Below, one piece after another: positions 50,601 through 59,056 of a stretch of 64,000 nucleotides of DNA. The notes below the pieces were generated by a model that made no database searches, was not told where the DNA came from, and saw only the letters and a list, made by a program, of their open reading frames with translations. The position numbers were made by a program, and so were the translations under genes. Source of the stretch: Methylocystis sp. H62 (GTDB taxonomy: Bacteria; Pseudomonadota; Alphaproteobacteria; Rhizobiales; Beijerinckiaceae); the NCBI RefSeq assembly GCF_015709515.1, contig NZ_JADNQZ010000057.1:214420-278419 (forward strand), in the 5' to 3' direction. Every line of letters begins with the position of its first letter. The first letter of the stretch is position 1.

Positions 50601-50891
50601 GAAGACGGCGGTCACCTGGGCGAAGCCGTTGCGGGAAAGCGAGCGGGTATATTCGAGCCCAGGTATTCCCGCGATGGCGTTCTCGATCGGATAGGTGACC
50701 TGTTTTTCGATCTCGAAGGCGGAAAGCGCCGGTCCGAAGGCGTTGATCTGAACTTGGTTATTCGTGATGTCCGGCACCGCGTCGATCGGCAATCGCACGA
50801 GCGACCAGACGCCAAGCGGCACGGCGAGCGCCGTCAACAACACCACGAGCCACCGGCTTCGGACCGAGAAGGCGATGAGATTCTTGATCAT
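47673..50891 (-). CDS. Heavy-metal RND efflux pump (CzcA family)
   Basis: The 1072-residue inner-membrane pump has 12 membrane helices with two large periplasmic loops. The TM4 signature DFGLIADGAIIVTEN keeps the two Asp and the Glu used for proton relay in CzcA-type HME-RND transporters. It exports divalent (or monovalent) metal cations from the periplasm. The metal cannot be settled: the residue pattern is nearer the Czc/Cnr/Ncc group than the Met-rich CusA. The ATG at 50891 is chosen; a TTG three codons earlier is less likely. Middle gene of an adaptor-pump-channel operon. Confidence 0.93.
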   Translation of the reverse strand: MIKNLIAFSVRSRWLVVLLTALAVPLGVWSLVRLPIDAVPDITNNQVQINAFGPALSAFEIEKQVTYPIENAIAGIPGLEYTRSLSRNGFAQVTAVFGDSVDIYFARQQVGERLTLAKEYFPPAVESHMGPVATGLSEIYMWSIAYAPRGGDEPAPDGKPGWQSNGDYLTPEGQRLRNLVEMTAYLRTVQDWIIRPLLRTVPGVAGVDSLGGYVKEYHVQPDPAKIFALGLSFADLAGIIERNNISRGAGYVERNGEGLVVRSPGRLESMDDIAKVVVSTRGGTPVRVEDIAEVGVGRELRVGSASMNGEEVVIGTALMLIGANSREVSSAVNAKMNEIRRLLPPGVEVRTILNRTVLVNATIKTVALNLVEGAALVILVLFVMLDNFRAALVTAMVIPLTMLLLGIGMHVGKISANLMSLGALDFGLIADGAIIVTENCLRRLSQRQGALGRALTLEERLTTVIDSAVEMRRPTVYGQAIIILVYVPILTFSGVEGKMFHPMAMTVIMALASEFVLSLTFFPAMIAIALSGRVRESENVVVSALKRAYEPILKWAMAAPLKPIALGVCAFVLAALLYLTLGEEFVPTLDEKNLAMQANRIPSASLTQSQAMQFEIESALRSFPEVDYVFSKTGTAEIATDPMPPNLTDTFIMLKPRDKWPNPGLDKAALIEKLEARLAQLPGNAYEFSQPIQLRFNELLAGVRGDIAVKVFGDDFDVMLKAANQIAGILNSTKGASDVKVEQVAGLPILDVAVNKGAIARLGLSVAAVQDVIGAAIGGQRAGVVFEGDRRFPIVVRLQDNLREDAQALESIPVALPGAATDNAPVVLLKQVAKFSIVDGQNQISRENGHRRVVVTANVRGRDIASVVDEARAKIESKVILPPGYWIAWGGQFENLAAARARLLFVVPICFFLILLLLYSSLGSVRDALLVFTAVPLALSGGVAALWLRGMPMSVSAAVGFIALSGVAVLNGLVMRTYISQLIAGGMAERQAIFKGAMTRLRPVVMTALVASLGFLPMALATSTGAEVQKPIATVVIGGLISATLLTLVVLPALYAFFCRSPESASAQQSEG

Positions 50892-50973
50892 CGACGGCAA
50901 CGGGCGGTCGAAGGCGCAATAGCGGCGCCAAGGCGAAGCGATGGAGACGAGAACAAGAGGCCGTCCGCGCGCA

Positions 50974-52173
50974 TCATTCCTCCGGGATGCTCCGCTTTCC
51001 GAGCTCCGCCTTCAGCAGAAAGACGTTAGAAACGGCGATCTCCTCCCCTTCTTTCAGGCCGTCGACGACCTCGACCGAGTCATCATCGCCACGTCCCGAC
51101 TCGATTTCGCGCTTGATAAAGCCAGCGGAAGTCCGAACGAAGACATTGGGCTTGCCCTCGACGATCATCACCGCGGAACGCGGAATCTCGAGCTTCACCC
51201 GGGTCTCCTTGAGCGAGATATCGGCTTCCAGCAGGCTGCCCGGCCTCAGCGCGAAATCGGGGTTCGCAAAGCGCGCCAGAACTTGGCCCGAACGCGTCTC
51301 GCGCGTGATCAGCGCGTTGACATAAGTGATCTTGCCTTCGAATCCGCGACCTTCCGCATTTTGCAGCCGAACCTCCTGGCCCTCGCGCAACAGGCCAAGA
51401 TCGGCGGCAGGCACCGCAAGTTCGACCTCTACGACAGAGAGATCCGCGATGACGTAGAGCTCCTTGGCCTGACCCTCGCCGCCGACCGGCTGTCCGACGC
51501 TGACCAGACGCTCGATGACGCGCCCGGAGATCGGCGCGTGGATCTCTTTGCGGCGAAGGTCCGCAATCGCCTGGGAGGGCAGGGCGGAGATCTCCTGCTC
51601 GCTCATGTCCAGCGCAGCGAGTTTCTGCCGCGCAAGATCGAGCTTCACTTTGGATTCCATGAAGACCGCTTTGGCCTTCAGAAACAGCTGCTCCGCGGTG
51701 ATTTTCTTCTCGAACAGTCCTTTTTCGCGTTGAAAAAGCACATTCTGCAGATCGAAATTCGCCGATGCGGCGAGATACTCGCTTTTTGCTTCGGCCACTT
51801 CGCGGGAGTCGATAATCGCGATGGTTTCGCCGCGCGTGACCTGGTCTCCAAGGCGCTTGCGCATCTCTTCGACGACGCCCGCGACCTTGGCGGCGACGCG
51901 CGCGATTTTGTCCGGATCGGGTTTGACGGCGGCAGGCGCCGTGATCCGGCGCGTAATGACGCCAGGGCCGACCTTCGCCGTCGCGATCTTGGAGGCTTCG
52001 ATCTGAGCGGCGGAAAGCCGGACTTCGCCGTCGGCGGGTCCGGGCTCGGTCGCCTCGCTTTGGCGGTCAGGCGCAACGCGGCTGCGCATCGCGCCAAAGA
52101 GCGACGGCAGCGCGGCGCCAATCGCCAGGCTCGCGAGAACGGCAAGAACCAGAACGGACCGATTACGGGTCAT
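50974..52173 (-). CDS. RND efflux periplasmic adaptor (CzcB family)
   Basis: The 399-residue protein has an N-terminal membrane anchor (SVLVLAVLASLAIGAAL), the biotinyl-lipoyl halves (KPDPDKIARVAAKVAGVVEEM and RKEIHAPISGRVIERLVSVGQPV), a coiled-coil hairpin and beta-barrel/MP domains. It links the CzcA-like pump to the TolC-like channel. It has no His-rich N-terminal domain as in some CzcB proteins. Confidence 0.92.
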   Translation of the reverse strand: MTRNRSVLVLAVLASLAIGAALPSLFGAMRSRVAPDRQSEATEPGPADGEVRLSAAQIEASKIATAKVGPGVITRRITAPAAVKPDPDKIARVAAKVAGVVEEMRKRLGDQVTRGETIAIIDSREVAEAKSEYLAASANFDLQNVLFQREKGLFEKKITAEQLFLKAKAVFMESKVKLDLARQKLAALDMSEQEISALPSQAIADLRRKEIHAPISGRVIERLVSVGQPVGGEGQAKELYVIADLSVVEVELAVPAADLGLLREGQEVRLQNAEGRGFEGKITYVNALITRETRSGQVLARFANPDFALRPGSLLEADISLKETRVKLEIPRSAVMIVEGKPNVFVRTSAGFIKREIESGRGDDDSVEVVDGLKEGEEIAVSNVFLLKAELGKRSIPEE

Positions 52174-52360
52174 GATCGCGAAGTCAGCTCCGTCACGAGC
52201 GGTCTGAAGGGCGTAGCATTGTGCGCCGCTCGAGCCATTGGCCGCCGCGGCGCAGGTGGGGGGATATCGCGCGTCCGGCGTTGATTCATTTTTCTTTAAA
52301 GGAGTTGGCTGACCCGGTCCATGCGGCGGTTCGAGCTCTTTCGCTCATGCCGCAGTTTTT

Positions 52361-52400
52361 AAAAGGAAAAGCCCGGCCAAAAGGCCGGGCTTCTATTTTC
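52361..52400 (-). terminator. Intrinsic terminator of the outer-membrane protein gene
   Basis: On the minus strand AAGCCCGGCC-TTTT-GGCCGGGCTT is followed by TTCCTTTT. It lies about 35 bases beyond the outer-membrane protein stop; the AT-rich flank on the other side could make it bidirectional. Confidence 0.85.
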
Positions 52401-52432
52401 TTGGAGTTTGAGTTTGCCGCTTTGCCGTTGGC

Positions 52433-53389
52433 TCAGTATTTGGCGAGCACCGGCGCCGACGGCGCGCTGAACCAGTTCAGCCGATAGTTGAGGCCGACGC
52501 GCGCCACATGGAAGCGTGTCTGAACGCTTGTCGTCGCGCTGTTGAAGAACGGCGCGGTGTTCGTGCCGAAGCCGGTGAACCTCGTCGTGCCCAGACCGAA
52601 GGTCGTCAAGGTCGTGCGGCCGAGGTCGACATAGTCATATTCCAGCTTGAACGACCAGTTTGGGAACATCAGCGGCGCATATTCGAAACCGCCGCCGACG
52701 GTCCAGCCGGTTTTGATGTTGTTAACGCTCGAGGCGCCATACGCGCCCGAGGTGACGTTAGTTGGGAAGGCAAACGGGCCGATGATGACGGCGCCCTGAA
52801 TGCCCCTTACCGAGCCATAGTTGACGTTCGTGTTGGCCTGGCCGTAAGCGAAGCCGCCGGTGGCGTAGATCAACAGGTTCGGCAGCACCGGCGTGACGCC
52901 GACGCGGCCACGAACCGTGCCCCACCAATCAACAGAGCTGTTGACGGTGCCAGCGCCGGCATAAGCGGTCGACAGCACCACGCCCACTGGGCCCGCAGGC
53001 GTGGTCACGCCCGGACCCCAACCGGTGCTGTTGGACTTCATGCTGGCGCCCTGGAAATCAGTCTCCACGCCGACTACGAACCAGGGATTGAACTGATAGT
53101 TGTAACCAATCTGACCGCCGCCCGTGACGCCGGTGAGGTTGGTCTGCCGCTGCCAAGCCACGCCGCCGAAGATTGGCGTTCCCAGAGCGCCGTGGATGTT
53201 CTCGCGGGTCCACTGCTTGTCGGCGTTGCCGAAAGCGCCGCCGATGTTGACGCCGCCGTAGATGCCCGTCCAGGTGAACGGCGGCGGCATGAACGGCGGG
53301 GGACCCTTATAATGCGGAAGGTCGGCAGCGAGCGCGGATCCGGCGGCGAGCGCCAGCGCGAGGCCGGCGGCGACAGGCAATTTGGTCAT
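52433..53389 (-). CDS. Outer-membrane beta-barrel protein (Omp25/Omp31-like)
   Basis: The 318-residue protein has a signal peptide ending SALAAD and the Rhizobiales-type start LPHYKGPPPF...FTWTGIYGGVNIGGAFG, alternating strands with aromatic girdles, and a C-terminal strand ending in VGLNYRLNWF. Such proteins are small eight-stranded surface barrels in Brucella and Bartonella. A strong terminator follows. Function is structural or adhesive in relatives and unknown here. Confidence 0.88.
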   Translation of the reverse strand: MTKLPVAAGLALALAAGSALAADLPHYKGPPPFMPPPFTWTGIYGGVNIGGAFGNADKQWTRENIHGALGTPIFGGVAWQRQTNLTGVTGGGQIGYNYQFNPWFVVGVETDFQGASMKSNSTGWGPGVTTPAGPVGVVLSTAYAGAGTVNSSVDWWGTVRGRVGVTPVLPNLLIYATGGFAYGQANTNVNYGSVRGIQGAVIIGPFAFPTNVTSGAYGASSVNNIKTGWTVGGGFEYAPLMFPNWSFKLEYDYVDLGRTTLTTFGLGTTRFTGFGTNTAPFFNSATTSVQTRFHVARVGLNYRLNWFSAPSAPVLAKY

Positions 53390-53597
53390 GAGTGACCCCC
53401 TCTACAGTAAATTTCAGTTCCTGCGGCCCCTAAGATCGCCGCTTCTGCGACAATGCGCCGATACGTTCAGGATTACGTTGGAACCATTTCAAAGGTCAAT
53501 CAAAACGCTGCGGTTTTAGGCGTTCACAGGCGCTTTCCTAAAGGACGTGACCAATATGCAACAGCGAAGGACTCGACTTCGCCACGTCTTCACATTT

Positions 53598-54908
53598 TTA
53601 TGAATCGCCGCGCTCTTTGCGCAGTCGATCCCAATAGTCGATGCGTTTGGCGATCTCGCGCTCGAATCCGCGCTCGACCGGTTTGTAGAACTTTTGCCGC
53701 GAGAGCGAGTCGGGCCAGTAGCTCTGGCCCGAGAAGGCCTCAGGCGAATCATGATCATATTCGTAATTCGCGCCATAGCCCTCTTCGCGCATCATTTTCG
53801 TCGGCGCGTTGAGGATGACCTTCGGCGGCGTCAGTGAGCCCTTCTCCTCCGCGACGCGCTGCGCGCGCTTGAAGGCGACATAGGCGGCGTTGGATTTGGG
53901 CGCGGTCGCCACATAGATCACCGCCTGCGCCAGCGCGAGTTCGCCCTCGGGGCTGCCGAGAAAATCATAGGCGTCCTTGGCGGCGTTGGCGACGACGAGC
54001 GCTTGCGGATCGGCCAGACCAATGTCTTCGACCGCCATGCGCACGATGCGGCGTGCGAGAAACAGCGGATCTTCTCCAGCGGCGAGCATGCGCGCGAGAT
54101 AGTAGAGCGCGGCGTCCGGGTCCGAACCGCGGACGCATTTGTGCAAGGCGCTGATGAGATTGTAGTGGCCTTCCTGCGCCTTGTCGTAGATCGGCGCGCG
54201 GCGCTGCACGATGTCGACGAGCCCCGTCCGATCGAAGACTTCGTCCGGCTTCGCGGCGCGCCAGATTTCCTCGGCGAGCGTCAACGCCGCGCGGCCATCG
54301 CCGTCGGCCATGCCGACAAGCGCTTCGCGCGCGTCGGGTTCGAGCGGCAGCGGCTTGCCTTCGGCGTTTTCGGCGCGCTTGAGCAGCTGTTCGATCGCCG
54401 CTTCGTCGAGGGCCTTGAAGGTCATCACGCGCGCGCGCGAGAGCAGCGCGGCGTTGAGCTCAAAGGATGGGTTTTCGGTCGTTGCGCCGATGAGCGTGAT
54501 CGTGCCGTCCTCCATCACCGGCAGGAAGGAATCCTGTTGCGCGCGATTGAAGCGGTGAATCTCGTCGACGAAGAGCAAGGTCCCTTGGCCGGCCGCGCGT
54601 CTGGCGCGCGCCGCCTCGAAGGTCTTCTTCAGGTCGGCGACGCCGGAAAAGATCGCCGAAATCTGCACGAAGGCGAGCTTGGTCTCATGTGCGAGAAGCC
54701 GCGCGACCGTGGTTTTGCCGGTGCCGGGCGGACCCCAGAAGATGAGCGAGCCGAGCGCGCCGGCGCGGACGAGCCGCGTCAGCGCGCCCTCGGGTCCAAG
54801 CAGATGATCCTGTCCCGCCACCTCATCGAGACGCGTCGGCCGCAATCGGTCGGCGAGCGGACGCGGCGCGTCGTTTTCGAGCTTCGCGGCTTGGAACAGA
54901 TCGGACAT
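53598..54908 (-). CDS. rarA: Replication-associated recombination protein RarA (MgsA)
   Basis: The 436-residue AAA+ clamp-loader-like ATPase has RPTRLDEVAGQDHLLG, Walker A GPPGTGKTT, Walker B LLFVDEIHRFN, sensor 1 GATTENPSFE and a C-terminal tetramerisation domain with KVILNAPTKMMREEGYGANYEYDHD. It acts at stalled replication forks. Length is typical. Confidence 0.95.
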   Translation of the reverse strand: MSDLFQAAKLENDAPRPLADRLRPTRLDEVAGQDHLLGPEGALTRLVRAGALGSLIFWGPPGTGKTTVARLLAHETKLAFVQISAIFSGVADLKKTFEAARARRAAGQGTLLFVDEIHRFNRAQQDSFLPVMEDGTITLIGATTENPSFELNAALLSRARVMTFKALDEAAIEQLLKRAENAEGKPLPLEPDAREALVGMADGDGRAALTLAEEIWRAAKPDEVFDRTGLVDIVQRRAPIYDKAQEGHYNLISALHKCVRGSDPDAALYYLARMLAAGEDPLFLARRIVRMAVEDIGLADPQALVVANAAKDAYDFLGSPEGELALAQAVIYVATAPKSNAAYVAFKRAQRVAEEKGSLTPPKVILNAPTKMMREEGYGANYEYDHDSPEAFSGQSYWPDSLSRQKFYKPVERGFEREIAKRIDYWDRLRKERGDS

Positions 54909-55072
54909 GGTTACTGATTAACATAGCGAGGCGACTCGCTTGTGAGAATCTCTGGGGCCGAATCCGCGAAAAGAGCGCGGCGTCCTGAAAAAAGAGTCTG
55001 GCGAAGAGGGCGCCAACAACGGCCGGGCAGGCGCGGCCCGACATCAGAGTCTCGACGGCTGAAGCCAAGCCG

Positions 55073-55088
55073 TTAACGCGCGATTAAC
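55073..55088. promoter_or_regulatory. Perfect CtrA-type box upstream of the orphan ParA gene
   Basis: TTAA-CGCGCGA-TTAAC fits the CtrA consensus TTAA-N7-TTAAC exactly. It lies about 110 bases before the ParA-like start, with another TTAA half-site near 55144. CtrA is the cell-cycle response regulator of alphaproteobacteria; regulation here is inferred. Confidence 0.65.
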
Positions 55089-55196
55089 CCTGCCGCAAGT
55101 ATTACAAATAGGTGAACGAGTTCGGAAAGCTCGATTTCCTTCGTTAAGTATCGCGTGCACAGCGTCGACATCAATCACAAGACTGGACCGTCGCCC

Positions 55197-55880
55197 ATGC
55201 GCACCATCGCTTTCGTCACCCAGAAGGGCGGCGCCGGCAAGAGCACGCTCGCCAGCAGCGTCGCCGTCGCCGCGCGCCAGGCTGGGGAACGCGTGTTCAT
55301 CATCGATCTCGACCCGCTGCAAACCCTGGTCAAATGGTCGCGCGCGCGTGGCGGCGCCGACATTCCGGTCGAACACGTGCCGCCGTCGAAGCTCGCCAAG
55401 GCGCTTGCCGCGCTCGCGGCAAAGGGCGTGACGCTCGCCATTATCGATGCGCCGGGCCAGGAAGGCGACTATCTTTCGGCGGCCGTGCGCGCCGCCGATC
55501 TTTGCGTCATTCCGGCGCGCCCCAACGCCTTCGATCTGTGGGCGTCGGAAGCAACTCGCATGCGCGTGAAGGAGAAAGGCAAGGACTACGCCTTTCTGCT
55601 CAACCAATGTCCGCCCGCGCAACAGAGCGCCCGCGTCGAACTCGGCGCCAAGGCGCTGCAGGCGATGGGCGGTCTTCTTGCGCCGCTCGTTTCATCGCGC
55701 GTCGATTATCAGGAGGCGGCGCGGCTCGGGCGAGGGGTCGGCGAATATAACCCCGACGGCGTCGCCGCCGAGGAGATGCGGGAGCTTTGGGCTTCGATCA
55801 AGCGCAGACTGAAAAAGCCGGCGAACGCCGCAAAGACGCCGGCCCCGAGGGGCGGGAAGGCGGCCAGAAAGGCCGCCTGA
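55197..55880 (+). CDS. Orphan ParA-family ATPase
   Basis: The 227-residue protein has the deviant Walker A KGGAGKST near residues 10-17, Walker A' FIIDLDPLQTLVKW and Walker B LAIIDAPGQEGDYL, with a basic C-terminal tail. It lacks an adjacent parB, unlike the parA at the left end. Orphan ParAs of this size position chemotaxis arrays, carboxysomes or the division site. The ATG at 55197 matches the family start. Cargo is unknown. Confidence 0.85.
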   Translation: MRTIAFVTQKGGAGKSTLASSVAVAARQAGERVFIIDLDPLQTLVKWSRARGGADIPVEHVPPSKLAKALAALAAKGVTLAIIDAPGQEGDYLSAAVRAADLCVIPARPNAFDLWASEATRMRVKEKGKDYAFLLNQCPPAQQSARVELGAKALQAMGGLLAPLVSSRVDYQEAARLGRGVGEYNPDGVAAEEMRELWASIKRRLKKPANAAKTPAPRGGKAARKAA

Positions 55881-55900
55881 TCGCTGCGTGGTTCTCGCGT

Positions 55901-56368
55901 CTACCCGATCTCCACGATTCGCGCGCTGTGGTGGATGACCTCCGCCTTGTCGCCGACGGACTTGCCCATCAGCGCCTCGGCGAGTGGAGCGACATAGGGA
56001 ATGAGCCCCTTGGTCGGATCGGCTTCGTCTTCGCCGACGAGCCGGAAGCTGCGGCGTTCGCCGTCCTCGAGTTCGACGACGACGCGATGGCCGAACCGCA
56101 CATGCGAATGATCGGCGATCGCCCGGATGACTTCGGCGCTGGCGCGACGCGCCGACCAATAGCGCAGATCGCGCTGCGCCAGCGCGAGCGCGTGATTGTC
56201 TTCGCTCGCCGTCGCGCGTTCGATTTCCTTCTGCAGGCGCGTAAGCTCGGCTTCAATCTGTTCGAGGCCCTCGGGCGTGACCAGATTGCGGTGCGGACTG
56301 ACCGGCCGGTCCGGCAGATCCTCGCGCGGATTGTCGTCGTCCTGTTCTTTCGTAAAAGCCGAACTCAT
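55901..56368 (-). CDS. GreA/GreB-family transcription elongation factor
   Basis: The 155-residue protein has an acidic start, the segment RPVSPHRNLVTPEGLEQIEAELTRL leading into the coiled coil (about 30-85), and the C-terminal FKBP-like domain with VVVELEDGERRSFRLVGEDEADP and ALMGKSVGDKAEV. Gre factors stimulate transcript cleavage by stalled RNA polymerase. The ATG at 56368 fits the family start. It is closer to GreB in its N-terminal sequence. Confidence 0.87.
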   Translation of the reverse strand: MSSAFTKEQDDDNPREDLPDRPVSPHRNLVTPEGLEQIEAELTRLQKEIERATASEDNHALALAQRDLRYWSARRASAEVIRAIADHSHVRFGHRVVVELEDGERRSFRLVGEDEADPTKGLIPYVAPLAEALMGKSVGDKAEVIHHSARIVEIG

Positions 56369-56672
56369 GCGCTTTTGACCTTTGGTTCGCCGCGCCGATG
56401 CGGCGAGCGTCCTTAACAAAAATAATCGGCCCAAGCGGGCCGTCACGGGCATTAGAGCCGAGACGGGCGCGCTTGTCGAGAAATTGACGTCGCAATGCGA
56501 CGATTCGCGCGCGCTTCCGAAGGCTTAGCTTGGCGGCTCAAAGGCCGAGATCGGAAAGGCCGGGATGATCCGCAGGACGCGGGCCCGCCGGCCAGTGGTA
56601 TTTTCGTTCGCTTGCGGCGATCGGCGGCGCGGGGGTCCCCTTCGTTGCGCGACGACCCCGTCAACCGGCGCC
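56369..56672. other. Gene-free region between the Gre factor and the AcuI-like gene
   Basis: About 300 bases. They include the Gre-factor promoter and the acuI trailer. No gene, hairpin with T-run or known RNA was recognised. Confidence 0.45.
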
Positions 56673-57674
56673 TTAGAGCGGAAGTTGCAGACCCATGTCG
56701 ATGACGACGCGTCCGCGAATCTGTCCCGATACGATCGAGCAGGCCCGATTCAGCGCGCGATCGAAAGGAATGATCTCGCTCATCGCGTCGATCGCGTCGG
56801 GATCGAGATCCCGCGCGATGCGCGCCCAGGCCTCTCGGCGCAGGGCGATGCGCGGACGCACGCTTTCGACTCCGAGCAGCGAAACGCCGCGCAGGATGAA
56901 CGGCGCGATATTCGCGGGAAGCTCCATGCCCCCGACATTGCCGCAGGCGGCGACCGCGCCGTCAAAGCGCGTCTGCGCAAGAAGATTGGCGAGAGTGACG
57001 CCGCCGACGGCGTCCACGCCGACGGCGAAGCGCTGCGTCTGCAGGGGCTTTCCTGGGGCGGCGAGTTCTTCGCGAGGAATGATCTCGGTCGCGCCCAGAC
57101 GTTTCAGATAATCCTCTGCGCCGGCGCGTCCCGTAACGGCGGCGACGCGCCAGCCAGCCTTGGCGAGCAGCGCGACCGCGAAAGAGCCGACGCCCCCCGC
57201 TGCGCCCGTCACCACCGCGAGTCCGTCCTGCGGCCGCGCGCCATGGCGCTCCAGCGCAAGCACGCAGAACAGAGCGGTCAGTCCCGCGGTGCCGACCGCC
57301 ATGGCGCGCGCTGGCGTCAGCGGCGGCGGCAGTTTCGCGAGCCAATCGCCCGATAGCCGCGCCTTTTCCGCAAAGCCTCCGAAATGCGCTTCGCCCAGAC
57401 CGCACGCCGTTGCAACGACAATATCGCCTGACGCAAAATCCGGATGCGCGGAGCGCGTGACGCGGCCCGCAAGATCGACGCCCGGAATCATCGGGAAGCG
57501 ACGCACCACCGGTCCCTTACCGGTCACGGCGAGACCGTCCTTGTAGTTGATCGCCGAGAAAGCGACGTCCACGTCGACATCGCCCTCCATCAGATCGCGC
57601 TCACGCATGACGACGTAATCGGCGTGTTGGCCGTGATCGTCTTTGTCGATGCGAATGGCCCTGAAGTCAGTCAT
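56673..57674 (-). CDS. MDR-family acrylyl-CoA reductase (AcuI/YhdH-like)
   Basis: The 333-residue protein belongs to the zinc-free medium-chain dehydrogenases, with FSAINYKDGLAVTGKG and the NADPH motif VTGAAGGVGSFAVALLAKAGWRV. YhdH/AcuI reduces acryloyl-CoA to propionyl-CoA with NADPH. The ATG at 57674 fits the family start. It is divergent from mucR. Confidence 0.88.
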   Translation of the reverse strand: MTDFRAIRIDKDDHGQHADYVVMRERDLMEGDVDVDVAFSAINYKDGLAVTGKGPVVRRFPMIPGVDLAGRVTRSAHPDFASGDIVVATACGLGEAHFGGFAEKARLSGDWLAKLPPPLTPARAMAVGTAGLTALFCVLALERHGARPQDGLAVVTGAAGGVGSFAVALLAKAGWRVAAVTGRAGAEDYLKRLGATEIIPREELAAPGKPLQTQRFAVGVDAVGGVTLANLLAQTRFDGAVAACGNVGGMELPANIAPFILRGVSLLGVESVRPRIALRREAWARIARDLDPDAIDAMSEIIPFDRALNRACSIVSGQIRGRVVIDMGLQLPL

Positions 57675-57813
57675 GTGCTGCGCCTCCGCCGTTGGCTGCG
57701 CCAAACCAGCGTTTCTTAGCGGAGAAAAAAGTCACAAAAAGGAAAACATGAGGCCGTCTGGCACGTAAAGCGCGAAATTCTGATGGATCAACTATGCAGA
57801 ATTGGGCAGCGCC

Positions 57814-57850
57814 AATAGTGCATAATATTTCTTGATGAAGTCGCACTATT
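57814..57850. promoter_or_regulatory. Inverted repeat upstream of mucR
   Basis: AATAGTGC (57814-57821) and GCACTATT (57843-57850) are perfect 8-bp inverted arms around an AT-rich centre, about 110 bases before the mucR start. MucR/Ros proteins commonly repress their own genes through AT-rich sites, so this is a candidate operator; that role is inferred. Confidence 0.45.
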
Positions 57851-57958
57851 CTGTTAGTCAGTCAACAAGTAACGCAGGGCGACGATTCTGTGCAGCGAAG
57901 CATTGACCAAGGGCGGCGGGGGCGGCGCCCGTCTCAACAGGAAGTGGTGAACAATCCG

Positions 57959-58366
57959 ATGAATCAAGCCAACAACATTGAACTCGCGGCCGACATCGTC
58001 TCCGCCTATGTGAGCAACAACTCGGTCCCCGCCGGAGAGTTGCCCGGGCTTATCAGCGAAGTTTACAGCGCCCTGTTGCGCGTTGGCGCGGGCTCCGCGG
58101 CGGCGCCGGCCGAGCCGCCGAAGCCGGCGATTCCCGTCAAGCGTTCGGTGACCAATGATTTCATCATCTGCCTTGAGGACGGGAAGAAGTTCAAATCGCT
58201 GAAGCGTCATCTGCGCACGCAATACGGCTTGTCGCCCGAAGACTATCGCGAGAAGTGGGGTCTCCCGGCCGACTACCCGATGGTTGCGCCCAATTACGCC
58301 AAGGCGCGGTCTAATCTCGCCAAGCAGATGGGGCTTGGCCAGCAGCGCCGGCGTCGCGGCAAATAA
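57959..58366 (+). CDS. mucR: MucR/Ros-family transcriptional regulator
   Basis: The 135-residue protein has the Ros/MucR domain [44 protein letters not shown] near residues 64-107 and a basic tail. MucR proteins bind AT-rich DNA and control exopolysaccharide, motility and cell-cycle genes. The zinc-finger position that is often a second His (HLxTHY) is Gln here. The start could also be GTG at 57947. A strong terminator follows. Confidence 0.92.
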   Translation: MNQANNIELAADIVSAYVSNNSVPAGELPGLISEVYSALLRVGAGSAAAPAEPPKPAIPVKRSVTNDFIICLEDGKKFKSLKRHLRTQYGLSPEDYREKWGLPADYPMVAPNYAKARSNLAKQMGLGQQRRRRGK

Positions 58367-58392
58367 AAAGGCGGCCAAACGGCCGCCTTTCT
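58367..58392 (+). terminator. Intrinsic terminator after mucR
   Basis: AAAGGCGGCC-aaac-GGCCGCCTTT begins within four bases of the mucR stop and gives a 10-bp stem ending in TTTCTC. Confidence 0.88.
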
Positions 58393-58452
58393 CCCATTGA
58401 CCTGCAAGCTGCGGCGGGCGCGGTCGCGCCAGGGTCAGCGACGCCCGACGGT

Positions 58453-58818
58453 TCAGGTCTCTTCGTCAGTTTCGATGTCGCCGTCGATCAATCCGGAGAC
58501 ATCGTCGTCGGATTCTTCTTCCTCGAGGAAGGTGTCGTCTTCGGCGTCGTCTGCTTCGATCTCCACATCATCTTCGACATCGATCGATTCCGCCACGGTC
58601 TCCGTCTCCTCGACTTCTTCGAGCGACACGGTTTCAGGGCTCTCCTTTTCGAGTTCGCTCTCTTCTTCTTGTTGCGCGCGCGCGGCCGCCCGCGTCAGCG
58701 CCACCACCTGATAAATCGCGCCGCATTTCGGACAGGCGATCGGGTCCTTTTTAAAGTCGTAAAACTTCGTCCCGCAGGACTGACATTGGCGTTTGGCGCC
58801 GAGTTCGGGTTTTGCCAC
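58453..58818 (-). CDS. FYDLN-acid-domain protein (TIGR02300 family)
   Basis: The 121-residue protein has an N-terminal zinc-ribbon CQSCGTKFYDFKKDPIACPKCG, in which the FYDLN signature reads FYDF, and a very acidic C-terminal half rich in Glu and Asp. The family is alphaproteobacterial and its function is unknown. The start is GTG. Confidence 0.9.
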   Translation of the reverse strand: MAKPELGAKRQCQSCGTKFYDFKKDPIACPKCGAIYQVVALTRAAARAQQEEESELEKESPETVSLEEVEETETVAESIDVEDDVEIEADDAEDDTFLEEEESDDDVSGLIDGDIETDEET

Positions 58819-58982
58819 GGTCGATTGGTCCTCGAGAAGCAGCGTGGGAACGCCCCGCCTAATATTGAGAGACTGTTTGGGCGCTCCGGTTAGTGGCGTC
58901 CTGCCTCGCTGTCAAATGGGAAATGCATTGTCTGCGCGCCCATTGCCAAGCGCCGCGCAGATTGGCATAGAATCACGGTCGT

Positions 58983-59056
58983 GCGGGTGTAGCTCAATGG
59001 TAGAGCAGCAGCCTTCCAAGCTGAATACGAGGGTTCGATTCCCTTCACCCGCTCCA
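58983..59056 (+). tRNA. tRNA-Gly (anticodon TCC)
   Basis: A 74-base cloverleaf: acceptor GCGGGTG/CACCCGC, D-arm GCTC-AATGGTA-GAGC, anticodon loop CTTCCAA with anticodon TCC, T-arm GAGGG-TTCGATT-CCCTT, discriminator T and encoded CCA. Confidence 0.97.
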
